A stretch of 18,918 nucleotides of DNA from an uncultured Bacteroidota bacterium (GTDB lineage Bacteria > Bacteroidota > Bacteroidia > Bacteroidales > SZUA-534): contig CALBPW010000115.1 in NCBI GenBank assembly GCA_937899145.1, positions 1 through 18,918 of the forward strand, read 5' to 3'. Made by a program: the position numbers and the translations under genes. Each line of letters opens with the position of its first letter. Positions within the stretch are counted from its first letter, which is position 1. Positions 1 to 7,231 of the stretch are shown one piece after another. Below the pieces are notes generated by a model, which was given only the letters and a program-made list of their open reading frames with translations, searched no databases and was not told where the DNA came from.

Positions 1-80
1 AAAATAAATTGTATATATATTAATTATATCCAAATCGAATTTTGGATTAAAAAAAATAAACAATCATATAAAATAAAACC

Positions 81-1100
81 TTATTTTGATTTTTTTCCAT
101 TTTTACTATTTTTACTATTTGAATTTGTATCTTGACTTGAAACTCCATCAGTAATTAATTTTTCATATTTTTGTATTTTTAATTGAAATTCAACATATTC
201 CTTTTGAAGTTTTGTTTCTTCTATTTTTTTATCAATGAATTTAATAGTTTCATCATCTTCAACTTTATTTTTAAGTTTTCCGTCACTCCAAAAACCATAA
301 TTATTTCCATTATTTCCAGATATTAAACCATATCCATTTTGTTTTCCGTCTTTCCAAAAACCTTCATATTTATGACCATCATTCCAATAAAAACATCCAT
401 ATCCTTCTTTTGTATTATTACTATAATGTCCATAATATTTTTTCTTATCGGGCCAAATGAAAATTCCATAACCATTCATTTTATTATTACTCCAATTTCC
501 AATATATATTCTTCCATCTTTCCAATAGAAGGCTCCTTCACCATTAATATAATTATTAACAAAATTGCCTTCGAAAATATTTTTATTTTTAAAAATTAAT
601 TTTCCATTTCCATTTTTTTTCCCTTCTTTGAAATTGCCATTATAGCAAGAACCATCAGGATAAATTTCATTTCCGATTCCATTCTGTTTATCATTAAGCC
701 AAGTGCCTCTATAAGTTGTACCATCTAAACCATAATATTTCCCATATCCATTAGAATGTCCATTTTTGAATTCTCCTTCATATATAAAGCCATTAATATT
801 TACAATTCTACCTCTTCCTTCCATTTTATTATTCTTAAAAAAGCCTTTATATATACTTCCATCAGCCATATAATATTTTCCAAAGCCTTCTCTTTGTCCT
901 TTTGAATTTATCATGCCTTTATATACCGATTTATTTGGATATAATATTGCCATTATTTTATTTGATGTGTTGTTTATTTCGTATTCTTCTTTATCTGTAA
1001 GTTCAAATTTTGGAAGGAGGTGATTAAGTTTTGTTATCATTGAGTTATTTTCGAATTGCTCTGTGCTATAATCGATTGAGATATCTGTGTGAAAAAACAA
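81..1100 (-). CDS. MORN-repeat protein, probably from a protist (N-terminus uncertain)
   Basis: About nine or ten MORN repeats run through roughly residues 55-275; each is a 23-residue unit of the form Y-x-G-x-[FW]-x-[ND]-x-x-x-x-G-x-G. A charged Lys/Glu tail with an Asn/Ser/Lys-rich end follows, closing with a TAA stop. MORN repeats form elongated beta-hairpin rods that bind membranes or scaffold proteins. Repeats of the type GYGIF-W-DG-KY-G are very common in ciliates and other protists; some bacteria have them too. The DNA is far more AT-rich than anything else in the window, with AT-rich low-complexity 3' flank. The open frame reaches base 1100 only by running into the opposite strand of a Firmicutes-like promoter, so the first 20 or so residues are probably an artefact of the join. 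The real N-terminus lies at or before about residue 25 and may be missing. No function beyond scaffolding can be assigned. Confidence 0.75.
   Translation of the reverse strand: MFFHTDISIDYSTEQFENNSMITKLNHLLPKFELTDKEEYEINNTSNKIMAILYPNKSVYKGMINSKGQREGFGKYYMADGSIYKGFFKNNKMEGRGRIVNINGFIYEGEFKNGHSNGYGKYYGLDGTTYRGTWLNDKQNGIGNEIYPDGSCYNGNFKEGKKNGNGKLIFKNKNIFEGNFVNNYINGEGAFYWKDGRIYIGNWSNNKMNGYGIFIWPDKKKYYGHYSNNTKEGYGCFYWNDGHKYEGFWKDGKQNGYGLISGNNGNNYGFWSDGKLKNKVEDDETIKFIDKKIEETKLQKEYVEFQLKIQKYEKLITDGVSSQDTNSNSKNSKNGKKSK
1064..1072 (+). promoter_or_regulatory. Extended -10 promoter of the lipoprotein gene
   Basis: TGCTATAAT is a perfect extended -10 element (TGn followed by TATAAT) of the sigma-A type. 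It lies about 43 bp before the preferred ATG at 1115. No good -35 hexamer is visible at the normal spacing, but extended -10 promoters can work without one. It is unlike the TAnnTTTG promoters of the Bacteroidales part and supports a Firmicutes origin for this block. Confidence 0.5.
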
Positions 1101-1114
1101 TGAGGAAACGAAAA

Positions 1115-1798
1115 ATGAAGCAAGTGGTTTTCAGCAAGAATGCAGGCCGGATGGCGAACAGCTTCCTGGCCCTGCTTCTTCTGCTCATGCTGGTTTCCTG
1201 TACAAAGGACGACAGTCAGGATGCGGGGATCGAATACCGAATAGATGAGACCGCCTCAGGGGACAGTATTTATGTGGAGATTCCGGCATTTTTTTCGGAA
1301 AATGAGAACCTGCAGCAGAGCCTGCACGAGCTGGAAAAAGAGACAAAAAAACTGCGGAAGATCTATGAGAAGGCGGAAAAAAAGGGGGAGTTCCTGGATA
1401 TGCGGTGCTACCCGGCCGAGTCGGACGATTTTCCGCAGGTGACCGTGATCTGGTGCACGATCGAGAAGGGCACGCGCCTGTATGATCTTGTCACGCTCTG
1501 TGCGGATGAAAAGCAGGGCGTTTCCATCACATGCAGGGAGGCGCTGGAGAGGACGGGGCTGACCGGCGTCGAACTCTCCCTGCAGGTGGGAGAACTCGTA
1601 CAGAAGTCAGGAATGAAAGGGGAACTCTCCACGACGGAAATGCAGGGGTTTCGGATCGATGACGGAGGCAGCGTCAGTGAAATCTATATGAAAGTCCGGA
1701 TGGAGGTCGTCAATGCGGACACGACCGTCCAGGAGGAGCATTTTTTCTCGTTCGATCCGGAGAAAAAAGCGCTCACGAAGCTATCGAAAAAGCATTAA
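1115..1798 (+). CDS. Firmicutes-like lipoprotein, function unknown, C-terminus probably chimeric
   Basis: The start at 1115 was chosen because AGGAA (1103-1107) sits at a good ribosome-binding distance; the ATG at 1100 in the same frame, adding five residues, is the alternative. Residues 1-28 are a lipoprotein signal peptide with a run of leucines and the lipobox LVSC, so Cys29 would be lipidated and the protein anchored outside the membrane. The mature part has a lysine- and glutamate-rich helical or coiled-coil stretch (about residues 60-85), followed by an alpha/beta region. I do not recognise the family; small lipoproteins like this are common in Lachnospiraceae and other Clostridia. G+C is well above both flanks. 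The TAA stop at 1796-1798 lies inside DNA that reads as ftsZ in another frame, so the last several residues are likely out-of-frame ftsZ and the true C-terminus is lost. Confidence 0.6.
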   Translation: MKQVVFSKNAGRMANSFLALLLLLMLVSCTKDDSQDAGIEYRIDETASGDSIYVEIPAFFSENENLQQSLHELEKETKKLRKIYEKAEKKGEFLDMRCYPAESDDFPQVTVIWCTIEKGTRLYDLVTLCADEKQGVSITCREALERTGLTGVELSLQVGELVQKSGMKGELSTTEMQGFRIDDGGSVSEIYMKVRMEVVNADTTVQEEHFFSFDPEKKALTKLSKKH

Positions 1799-2478
1799 GC
1801 TCGCCACTGCTGAGCAACAACAACATTAATGGAGCAAAAAACATTTTGCTTAACATAATATCAAGCTCAGAACACGAATCAACAATGGACGAAGTGTGCT
1901 ACATCAACGATTACGTGCAAGACAAAGCCGGCAACAACGCCGACATCATTTGGGGAAACACCATCGACAACTCACTCGGCGAAGCACTTAGCGTAACCAT
2001 TATAGCCACTGGTTTTGAAGACGACAGCCTAAGCGATTTCCTGCCAAAAGAAATCACAATTGAAAAATTTAAAATCGACACCGCCGACAAAAAAGAAAAC
2101 ATTGAACAAGGACCAAAACCAATTATAACAACTGCCGGAAAAGAATTTAAAACCGAATTTCCGGTTAACAATAAAGAAAAGATTGAACATCTTGAACTTG
2201 ACCGCGAAATCTCGAGTGTAGAACAAGAGATTCGCCAATCGGAGCTGAATTTTGACTTTGCAAATCAAGCGCAGCCATTTGGCACAAATGCTCAGCCACT
2301 ACGCTACAGCACTGAGCAAGAATTGCTCGAATTGGAAAATCAGCCTGCATATCTGCGCCAACAACAATCAGTTGGCACTAACCAAAATCCAGTACAGGCA
2401 CAAAACATATCGCGCCAAACAATGAACCGCGATGGCAGCTTAGGCGAAAACCGCTTTTTGTACGACAATGTGGACTGA
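1768..2478 (+). CDS. ftsZ: Cell division protein FtsZ, C-terminal part only (5' end missing)
   Basis: The frame is open from before base 1768 and reads EAIEKALSSPLL, then INGAKNILLNI, NNADIIWG and SLGEALSVTIIATGF. These are the conserved blocks of the FtsZ C-terminal domain (T7 loop side), the half that completes the GTPase site of the neighbouring subunit in the cytokinetic filament. A long acidic and Gln/Asn-rich linker follows, and the protein ends in FLYDNVD, the conserved tail of Bacteroidetes FtsZ that binds FtsA and other membrane tethers. The whole GTP-binding domain, with the GGGTGTG tubulin signature, is absent because the contig switches to unrelated GC-rich DNA near 1760-1790. The exact first native codon cannot be seen. 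A TTG at 1846 is in frame but is internal and not a start. This is a fragment created by the join, not a functional short FtsZ. Confidence 0.9.
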   Translation, partial: SAHEAIEKALSSPLLSNNNINGAKNILLNIISSSEHESTMDEVCYINDYVQDKAGNNADIIWGNTIDNSLGEALSVTIIATGFEDDSLSDFLPKEITIEKFKIDTADKKENIEQGPKPIITTAGKEFKTEFPVNNKEKIEHLELDREISSVEQEIRQSELNFDFANQAQPFGTNAQPLRYSTEQELLELENQPAYLRQQQSVGTNQNPVQAQNISRQTMNRDGSLGENRFLYDNVD

Positions 2479-2573
2479 TTTATTTAGGAATTAGGATTTA
2501 GAAATTAGGAATGTGGAAGTTAGCCGATAACTAAACTTTAAACTTGTTAAACCTGTTAAACTTTAAACATACG
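2479..2573 (+). repeat. ftsZ-lpxD spacer made of short degenerate repeats
   Basis: This 95-bp spacer is built from short, imperfect direct repeats: variants of GAATTAGGA or AAATTAGGA near 2487-2512, and TTAAAC units at 2537-2568 in which CTTTAAAC occurs twice. No gene, terminator stem or TAnnTTTG promoter element is evident in it. Spacers of this low-complexity style recur in this window (3647-3752 and 18804-18836). Confidence 0.4.
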
Positions 2574-3602
2574 ATGATTGAATTTACAGCAGCACAAATA
2601 GCCGGGGCTCTCAAGGGCGAAATTGTTGGCGACGGCAACGTCAAACTGCGCGATGTCGCAAAAATTGAAGAAGGACACGAAGGCGCGTTATCGTTTTTAG
2701 CAAATCCGAAATACGAACCTTACATCTACACGACAAAATCGTCGGCAGTATTGGTGAACCGCAATTTCAAGCCTGAGAATCAGATTGCCGCAACACTTAT
2801 CCGCGTTGATAACGCTTACGAGGCTTTTGCGTCGCTTCTTGATATGGTGGCAGATGCTGTTATCCCGAAAAAATCGGGCATTGAGCAACCCAGCCACATC
2901 GACCCGTCGGCTGTTTACGGCGAGGGCCTTTATTTGGGCGCATTTGCATACATCGGGCCAAAAGCCAAAATCGGTAAAAATGTGCGAATTTATCCGCAAG
3001 TGTATATTGGTGATAATGTGCAAATTGGCGACAATGTCATTCTGTATCCGGGTGTGAAAATCTACTACAATTGCGTAATCGGGAACAATGTTACAATCCA
3101 TGCTGGCACAAGCATTGGCGCTGATGGATTTGGTTTTGCGCCAAACTCCGACAACAACTACAAAAAAATCCCGCAAATCGGCAATGTGATTATTGAGGAT
3201 TATGTTGAAATCGGAGCGAACTCATGCGTTGACCGCGCCACCATGGGTTCAACCATTGTGCACAAAGGCGTAAAACTCGACAACCTTGTACAAGTGGCTC
3301 ACAATGTGCAGATTGGCGAAAATACAGTAATGTCGGCACAAGGCGGAATTGCAGGGTCAACCAAGATTGGAGCCAATTGCATGTTTGGCGGACAAGTTGG
3401 CTTTGCTCCACACATCACCATTGCCGACGGTGTGCATTTAGGCGCGCAATCGGGTGTCAACTCGTCAATAAAAACCGAAGGCGCCACAATGATTGGCTCG
3501 CCTGTTCAAGATTACCAAAGTTGGCTGCGCTCGTATGTGGTGTTCCGTAAATTGCCCGAAATAGCCAAACGCCTCGACACTCTGGAAAAGAAACTGAAAT
3601 AA
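2574..3602 (+). CDS. lpxD: UDP-3-O-acylglucosamine N-acyltransferase LpxD
   Basis: LpxD transfers a 3-hydroxyacyl chain from acyl carrier protein to the 2-amino group of UDP-3-O-acylglucosamine, the third step of lipid A synthesis, in the cytoplasm. The 342-residue length is normal for the family. Residues 1-100 form the uridine-binding domain, with LSFLANPKY at 39-47, matching the motif whose Phe and Tyr hold uracil. Residues about 105-300 form a left-handed beta-helix of hexapeptide repeats ([LIV]-G-x-x-x-x). His243 in VAHNVQIGE is the expected catalytic base. A C-terminal helical segment follows. The ATG at 2574 was chosen over the upstream in-frame TTG at 2544 because the domain begins right there with [10 protein letters not shown]. 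It lies 95 bp after ftsZ on the same strand. LpxC/FabZ and LpxA, which often follow LpxD, are not next to it here. Confidence 0.95.
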   Translation: MIEFTAAQIAGALKGEIVGDGNVKLRDVAKIEEGHEGALSFLANPKYEPYIYTTKSSAVLVNRNFKPENQIAATLIRVDNAYEAFASLLDMVADAVIPKKSGIEQPSHIDPSAVYGEGLYLGAFAYIGPKAKIGKNVRIYPQVYIGDNVQIGDNVILYPGVKIYYNCVIGNNVTIHAGTSIGADGFGFAPNSDNNYKKIPQIGNVIIEDYVEIGANSCVDRATMGSTIVHKGVKLDNLVQVAHNVQIGENTVMSAQGGIAGSTKIGANCMFGGQVGFAPHITIADGVHLGAQSGVNSSIKTEGATMIGSPVQDYQSWLRSYVVFRKLPEIAKRLDTLEKKLK

Positions 3603-3616
3603 ATTTGTGAATTACC

Positions 3617-3646
3617 GGTGAATCGGCGTCGGTTCACCGATTCACC
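3617..3646 (+). terminator. Perfect 10-bp hairpin after lpxD
   Basis: GGTGAATCGG (3617-3626) and CCGATTCACC (3637-3646) form a perfect 10-bp inverted repeat with a 10-nt loop, 14 bp after the lpxD stop. The sequence after the stem (AAATTTTCC) has only a short T run, so it is at best a weak intrinsic terminator. It could instead be an mRNA-stabilising 3' hairpin or an operator-like palindrome. Confidence 0.4.
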
Positions 3647-3752
3647 AAATTTTCCGGTTTATTCGGGGTTCAATCGGTTAGCGATTAATATGACTACAGA
3701 CCGCAGACTACAAACAACCAAGATTCACCAATTATCCGATTCACCACCAATC

Positions 3753-4394
3753 ATGTACAATCCTCAATGTTGGCCATACAGCAACCCGCCCGAAGCCGCC
3801 ATTCTGGGCAATGGCTCGTATCCTACACATACAATTCCGCTACAAATAATCAACAATAGCGTTTTTATTGTTTGCTGCGATGGCGCAGCCGATAAACTAT
3901 TGGCTCACAATATTGTGCCCAACCTGATTGTAGGCGACTGCGATTCGGTTTCCGACGAGGTGAAAACAAAATACAGCAATATTCTGCGCAAAATCAGCGA
4001 GCAAGAAACCAACGACCAAACAAAGGCCGTAAAAACACTATTAGAACTCGATAAAAGGAACTTCGCAATAGTTGGTGCAACTGGCGACCGCGAAGACCAC
4101 ACCATCGGCAACATCGCACTACTTGCCGAATATCAGAAAATGGGCGCAAACGTAGCCATGTACACCAATCACGGCGTTTTTCTTCCTCTTGCCGGCAATG
4201 CCGAATTTATTGTTGACCCCCGCCAACAAATTTCAATCTTCAACATAAACTGCACAAAGATGCAGAGCTTTGGGCTTACTTACCCTATTTACACATTCAC
4301 AAACTGGTGGCAAGGTACGCTCAACAATAGCGAATGCGGAAATTTCAAAATTGAAGCCGACGGACAATATCTTGTGATGATGAGTTATAAATAA
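3753..4394 (+). CDS. thiN: Thiamine pyrophosphokinase
   Basis: The enzyme transfers pyrophosphate from ATP to thiamine to give thiamine diphosphate, in the cytoplasm. The 213-residue length fits the family. Signature blocks are visible in order: CCDGAAD (41-47), VGDCDS (60-65), the Asp/Gln/Thr/Lys block NDQTKA (87-92) that binds ATP and Mg, and GATGDREDHTIGN (108-120). The C-terminal part is the beta-sandwich thiamine-binding domain; SGWLKG is replaced by a variant around TNWWQGTLNN. The ATG at 3753 was chosen because the conserved fold starts soon after. The open frame upstream to 3618 runs through the hairpin and low-complexity spacer and is not convincing. It follows lpxD at 150 bp on the same strand. 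No TPP riboswitch is visible upstream. The gene symbol follows B. subtilis usage. Confidence 0.9.
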   Translation: MYNPQCWPYSNPPEAAILGNGSYPTHTIPLQIINNSVFIVCCDGAADKLLAHNIVPNLIVGDCDSVSDEVKTKYSNILRKISEQETNDQTKAVKTLLELDKRNFAIVGATGDREDHTIGNIALLAEYQKMGANVAMYTNHGVFLPLAGNAEFIVDPRQQISIFNINCTKMQSFGLTYPIYTFTNWWQGTLNNSECGNFKIEADGQYLVMMSYK

Positions 4395-4424
4395 GACAAC
4401 GGACTTACACACAAACCAAAAAAA

Positions 4425-4456
4425 ATCCCGAACCCGGCACAAACCAAATTCGGGAT
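4425..4456 (-). terminator. Intrinsic terminator of the small membrane protein gene
   Basis: On the minus strand the stem is ATCCCGAA pairing with TTCGGGAT (4449-4456 and 4425-4432), with a 16-nt loop, followed by an uninterrupted T run (the A run at 4418-4424 on the plus strand). It starts 19 bp after the stop of the gene ending at 4476. On the plus strand the stem is followed by A's, so it should not stop transcription coming from the thiamine pyrophosphokinase gene. Confidence 0.7.
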
Positions 4457-4475
4457 AAAAAAACTATTTGAAATT

Positions 4476-4859
4476 TTACAACTCCTTGTACAACTTAATT
4501 GAGTCGACAGCCATCAGAATGGCAACTACAGCCATCACCGGCATAATGAAAAGTTGAACAACATTAAACTCCTCAATCAGTTCCGACATGTGCAATACAG
4601 TAAACACTGCCATTATGCACGCCAAAACAGCATTGATAAGTTTTGCCGATTTTCCGCCATACACAACAAGCAAAATGCCGATAACCGGCGTCGTGTAAGT
4701 AAGGCACATCATAAACGAAATCATGCCTTTAGACGCAGGAGACTCCATTGCGGCAATACTCTCGCCCCAAAAAGCAGGCATTACGCCGGCAAGCGAGTGA
4801 CTTAAAAATCCGATAATTGTTAGCGTCCAAAAAAGGACGATACGATTTGACTTCTCCAT
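4476..4859 (-). CDS. Small four-helix membrane protein, function unknown
   Basis: A 127-residue, strongly hydrophobic protein with four predicted transmembrane helices, at about residues 7-30, 45-68, 73-95 and 99-121, and a short charged C-terminus (KLYKEL). The ATG at 4857-4859 was chosen over an upstream in-frame start at 4916 because the extra 19 residues are not membrane-like and would cover the promoter. Two histidines, His21 in FLSHSLAG (helix 1) and His90 in VLHMSEL (helix 3), lie within membrane helices together with Cys52 and Cys81. Such residues could bind heme or metal, but this is speculation. It has its own promoter and terminator, so it is a single-gene unit, divergent from the transporter genes. 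I do not recognise the family. Confidence 0.7.
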   Translation of the reverse strand: MEKSNRIVLFWTLTIIGFLSHSLAGVMPAFWGESIAAMESPASKGMISFMMCLTYTTPVIGILLVVYGGKSAKLINAVLACIMAVFTVLHMSELIEEFNVVQLFIMPVMAVVAILMAVDSIKLYKEL

Positions 4860-4887
4860 TTTAATACAATTTTTAATGTTAACGCCG

Positions 4888-4918
4888 CAAAAATATTTTG
4901 CATAAGTGGCACACACAA
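4888..4918 (-). promoter_or_regulatory. Bacteroidetes-type promoter of the small membrane protein gene
   Basis: Read on the minus strand, TATTTTTG (4895 down to 4888) matches the Bacteroidetes -7 consensus TAnnTTTG. TTG (4918-4916), 20 bp upstream of it, matches the core of the -33 TTTG element at the correct spacing. The -7 box lies 28 bp before the chosen ATG. Confidence 0.55.
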
Positions 4919-4976
4919 TCCCAAAAATGGGGATTTTTCATCGCCAATTAAAAATCAAATATTCCAGACCATTTAC

Positions 4977-4984
4977 TAAATTTG
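4977..4984 (+). promoter_or_regulatory. -7 box of the polysaccharide export genes
   Basis: TAAATTTG matches the Bacteroidetes -7 consensus TAnnTTTG and lies 25 bp before the ATG at 5010. No clear -33 TTTG is seen about 20 bp upstream, so the promoter may be weak or need an activator. It is the only good candidate for driving the three plus-strand genes from 5010 to 9139. Confidence 0.45.
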
Positions 4985-5009
4985 CCTCATTATCTGAAAA
5001 ATAAAATTG

Positions 5010-5849
5010 ATGGCTGAAAAATTCACTGAAATAACACCAAACAACAGTTTGTTCAACCTCAACCTGCGCGAGTTGTTTGCTTACAAAGACTTAATCCACA
5101 TGTATGTTAAGCGCGATATTGTAACCGTGTACAAGCAAACAATTCTTGGCCCGCTATGGTTTGTCATACAGCCGATACTCACAACGGTGATGTTCATGTT
5201 TGTGTTCGGCAACATAGCAGGCATATCAACCGATGGCATTCCGGGACCTCTATTCTACTTTTCAGGCATCATCCTGTGGAACTACTTTTCAGCCTGCCTC
5301 AACACCACATCAAGCACATTCACAACCAATCAGGCGGTGTTTGGCAAAGTCTATTTTCCGCGCTTGGTAGTGCCCGTTTCAGTTACCATATCAAACTTGA
5401 TAAAGTTCCTTATTCAGCTCGCTATCTTCTTAATAATCTATATAGTATATATAATAAAAGGAACCACTATTGTCCCAAACGCATACGCACTCCTCTCGCC
5501 CATTTTAGTACTGATGTGCGCAGGTTTAGCATTAGGCTTTGGTATCATATTTTCCTCAATGACAACCAAATACCGCGACCTCAGTTTTCTGCTACAATTC
5601 GGCATTCAACTTTGGATGTACGCCACACCAATCATCTATCCGCTCAGCACAATGCCTGCCGGCAAACAATGGATTTTCCAACTCAACCCCATGACCTCCA
5701 TCATCGAAACATTCAAATACGGAGTCATCGGCAGCGGCGTATTCTCGTGGGGTTGGTTAGCTTACAGCTTCGGCTTTATGCTGATACTACTTTTGCTTGG
5801 AATAATGATTTTCAACAAAGTAGAAAAAGATTTTATGGATACGGTGTAA
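5010..5849 (+). CDS. wzm: ABC-2 type polysaccharide export permease (Wzm-like)
   Basis: The 279-residue protein is the usual length for the Wzm/TagG/KpsM family, which forms the inner-membrane channel that moves lipid-linked O-antigen or capsule chains to the periplasm. Visible features are the N-terminal amphipathic interface segment with RDIVTVYKQTILGPLW (about residues 32-47), six transmembrane helices, the loop KYRDL after the third or fourth helix that contacts the ATPase, and the family motif ATPIIYP in the following helix. The ATG at 5010 was taken instead of the TTG one codon earlier. It is the first gene of the export group; the ATPase follows after 113 bp. Codon use and G+C match the ordinary genes of the Bacteroidales part. 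Substrate specificity cannot be read from it. Confidence 0.92.
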   Translation: MAEKFTEITPNNSLFNLNLRELFAYKDLIHMYVKRDIVTVYKQTILGPLWFVIQPILTTVMFMFVFGNIAGISTDGIPGPLFYFSGIILWNYFSACLNTTSSTFTTNQAVFGKVYFPRLVVPVSVTISNLIKFLIQLAIFLIIYIVYIIKGTTIVPNAYALLSPILVLMCAGLALGFGIIFSSMTTKYRDLSFLLQFGIQLWMYATPIIYPLSTMPAGKQWIFQLNPMTSIIETFKYGVIGSGVFSWGWLAYSFGFMLILLLLGIMIFNKVEKDFMDTV

Positions 5850-5962
5850 GGAATAACCACAAAGGCAAACAAAAAATGGATTAAAAAAATTGATTTTTCA
5901 ACTTTTAAAAACGAAATTGCGTCAATTACACGGGAAATGCTTTCTTTAAAAGAAAATAGTTT

Positions 5963-7228
5963 ATGCCAACAGCCATCAAAATAGAAAACCTCAGCAAGCA
6001 ATACCGCCTTGGAGTAATATCCACCGGCACCTTGAGCCACGACCTCAACCGCTGGTGGACAACCAAAATACTGCGCCGCGACGACCCTTACCTGAAAATT
6101 GGCGAAACCAACGACCGCTCAACCAAAGGTTCATCGGAATACGTTTGGGCGCTGAAGGACATAAACATGGAGATTGAGCAAGGCGATGTGGTGGGCATAA
6201 TCGGCAAAAACGGCGCAGGCAAGTCCACACTGCTCAAGTTGCTCTCACGCGTTACCAAGCCAACCACAGGCGTCATAAAGTACAAAGGCCGCATAGCCTC
6301 GCTGCTTGAGGTGGGCACAGGCTTCCACCCCGAAATGACAGGCCGCGAGAACATCTACATGAACGGAGCCATCATGGGAATGACACGCGCTGAGATAACC
6401 CACAAACTCGACGAGATTGTCGATTTCAGCGGCTGCGAGCGATACATTGACACACCCGTAAAACGCTACAGCAGCGGTATGACCGTACGCCTCGGCTTCG
6501 CCATTGCCGCCCACTTAGACCCCGAGATACTTGTGGTTGACGAAGTATTGGCCGTAGGCGATGCCGAATTCCAGAAAAAAGCCATCGGCAAAATGCAGGA
6601 CGTGAGCAAGGGCGAAGGAAGAACGGTGCTGTTTGTGAGCCATAATATGGCGAGTATAAACACTCTATGTAATAGTTGTGTGATATTGGATTCAGGAGGA
6701 ATTGTGAACTTTTGTGAAACTTCAAAAGCTATTGATTTGTATAGGAGTCTCTGTTTACAAAAAACATCCGAAAACTTTGATTTTGAATCCAATGAAAGAA
6801 TTGCCAAGAACACATATATTTCAAATTTCGATATCTGCAATAAACAGCCATTGTCTTTTTCTGATAAATTGAATTTCAAATTTCAAATTAAGAGCAAGAA
6901 CAAGGCATCCATAACACTGAGAATAGCCATTTTTGATATTAATGACACAAGAGTTATGGCGTTTGATTCTGCAGATGTGGGAGAAGTGTTTGATGTGCAA
7001 GAAAACTGCACGACAGAAATCGAATGTCAATTATTGGATGAATTGAATTTTAAACCTGGCATTTATAGAATTAATATTTCAATCAGACAAGGTAGTATTT
7101 TGTTAGACCACATTGTAAGTGTGAGAAATATTGAAATAGCCGAAGCGGATTTTTTTGGAACAGGAAGATATAGCTATTCCGATATGCCTTTTTGTTTGAA
7201 GAAGCACCAATGGAAAATAAAACAGTAA
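5963..7228 (+). CDS. wzt: Polysaccharide export ATPase with C-terminal glycan-binding domain (Wzt-like)
   Basis: This ATPase powers the permease encoded just before it. In the 421-residue protein, residues 1-240 are the nucleotide-binding domain, with a Wzt-type insertion before the Walker A box GKNGAGKST (81-89), signature YSSGM (169-173), Walker B EILVVDE (188-194) and switch His227. Residues about 245-421 form an extra beta-rich domain like that of Wzt in E. coli O8/O9a, which binds the modified chain end of the O-antigen and makes export dependent on correct termination. Base composition drops sharply at about 6640, right after the switch histidine: 33 of 60 G/C in 6181-6240 against 17 of 60 in 6781-6840. 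This suggests the glycan-binding domain was exchanged as a module. The next gene starts 3 bp after the stop, so the two are translationally coupled. Confidence 0.93.
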   Translation: MPTAIKIENLSKQYRLGVISTGTLSHDLNRWWTTKILRRDDPYLKIGETNDRSTKGSSEYVWALKDINMEIEQGDVVGIIGKNGAGKSTLLKLLSRVTKPTTGVIKYKGRIASLLEVGTGFHPEMTGRENIYMNGAIMGMTRAEITHKLDEIVDFSGCERYIDTPVKRYSSGMTVRLGFAIAAHLDPEILVVDEVLAVGDAEFQKKAIGKMQDVSKGEGRTVLFVSHNMASINTLCNSCVILDSGGIVNFCETSKAIDLYRSLCLQKTSENFDFESNERIAKNTYISNFDICNKQPLSFSDKLNFKFQIKSKNKASITLRIAIFDINDTRVMAFDSADVGEVFDVQENCTTEIECQLLDELNFKPGIYRINISIRQGSILLDHIVSVRNIEIAEADFFGTGRYSYSDMPFCLKKHQWKIKQ

Positions 7229-7231
7229 ATT

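Noticed and set aside
1014..1025. AAGGAGGTGATT, a perfect match to the ribosome-binding complement of 16S rRNA, 5-6 bp before a TTG at 1031.
   Set aside because: It lies upstream of the strong -10 element at 1064-1072, so it would not be in that transcript, and the resulting leader peptide looks random. It may be chance or mark the edge of the Firmicutes piece.
1846..2478. A separate gene starting at the TTG at 1846.
   Set aside because: The same frame upstream encodes conserved FtsZ residues, so this is an internal codon of truncated ftsZ.
2697..3487. Several open frames on the strand opposite lpxD, and similar ones opposite wzt, pyrF and the secreted-protein gene.
   Set aside because: Each overlaps a gene with clear family motifs and has no recognisable protein character of its own.
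3603..3752. A TPP riboswitch upstream of the thiamine pyrophosphokinase gene.
   Set aside because: The conserved THI-box core was not found; the region holds a hairpin and short repeats only.
5850..5978. The frame of the permease gene stays open for about 40 codons after its TAA stop, reading a helix-like stretch into the start of the ATPase gene.
   Set aside because: No good start codon or ribosome binding site precedes it, the stretch is AT-rich so open frames arise easily, and the permease already has a normal family length. It could be a decayed gene remnant, but nothing supports that directly.
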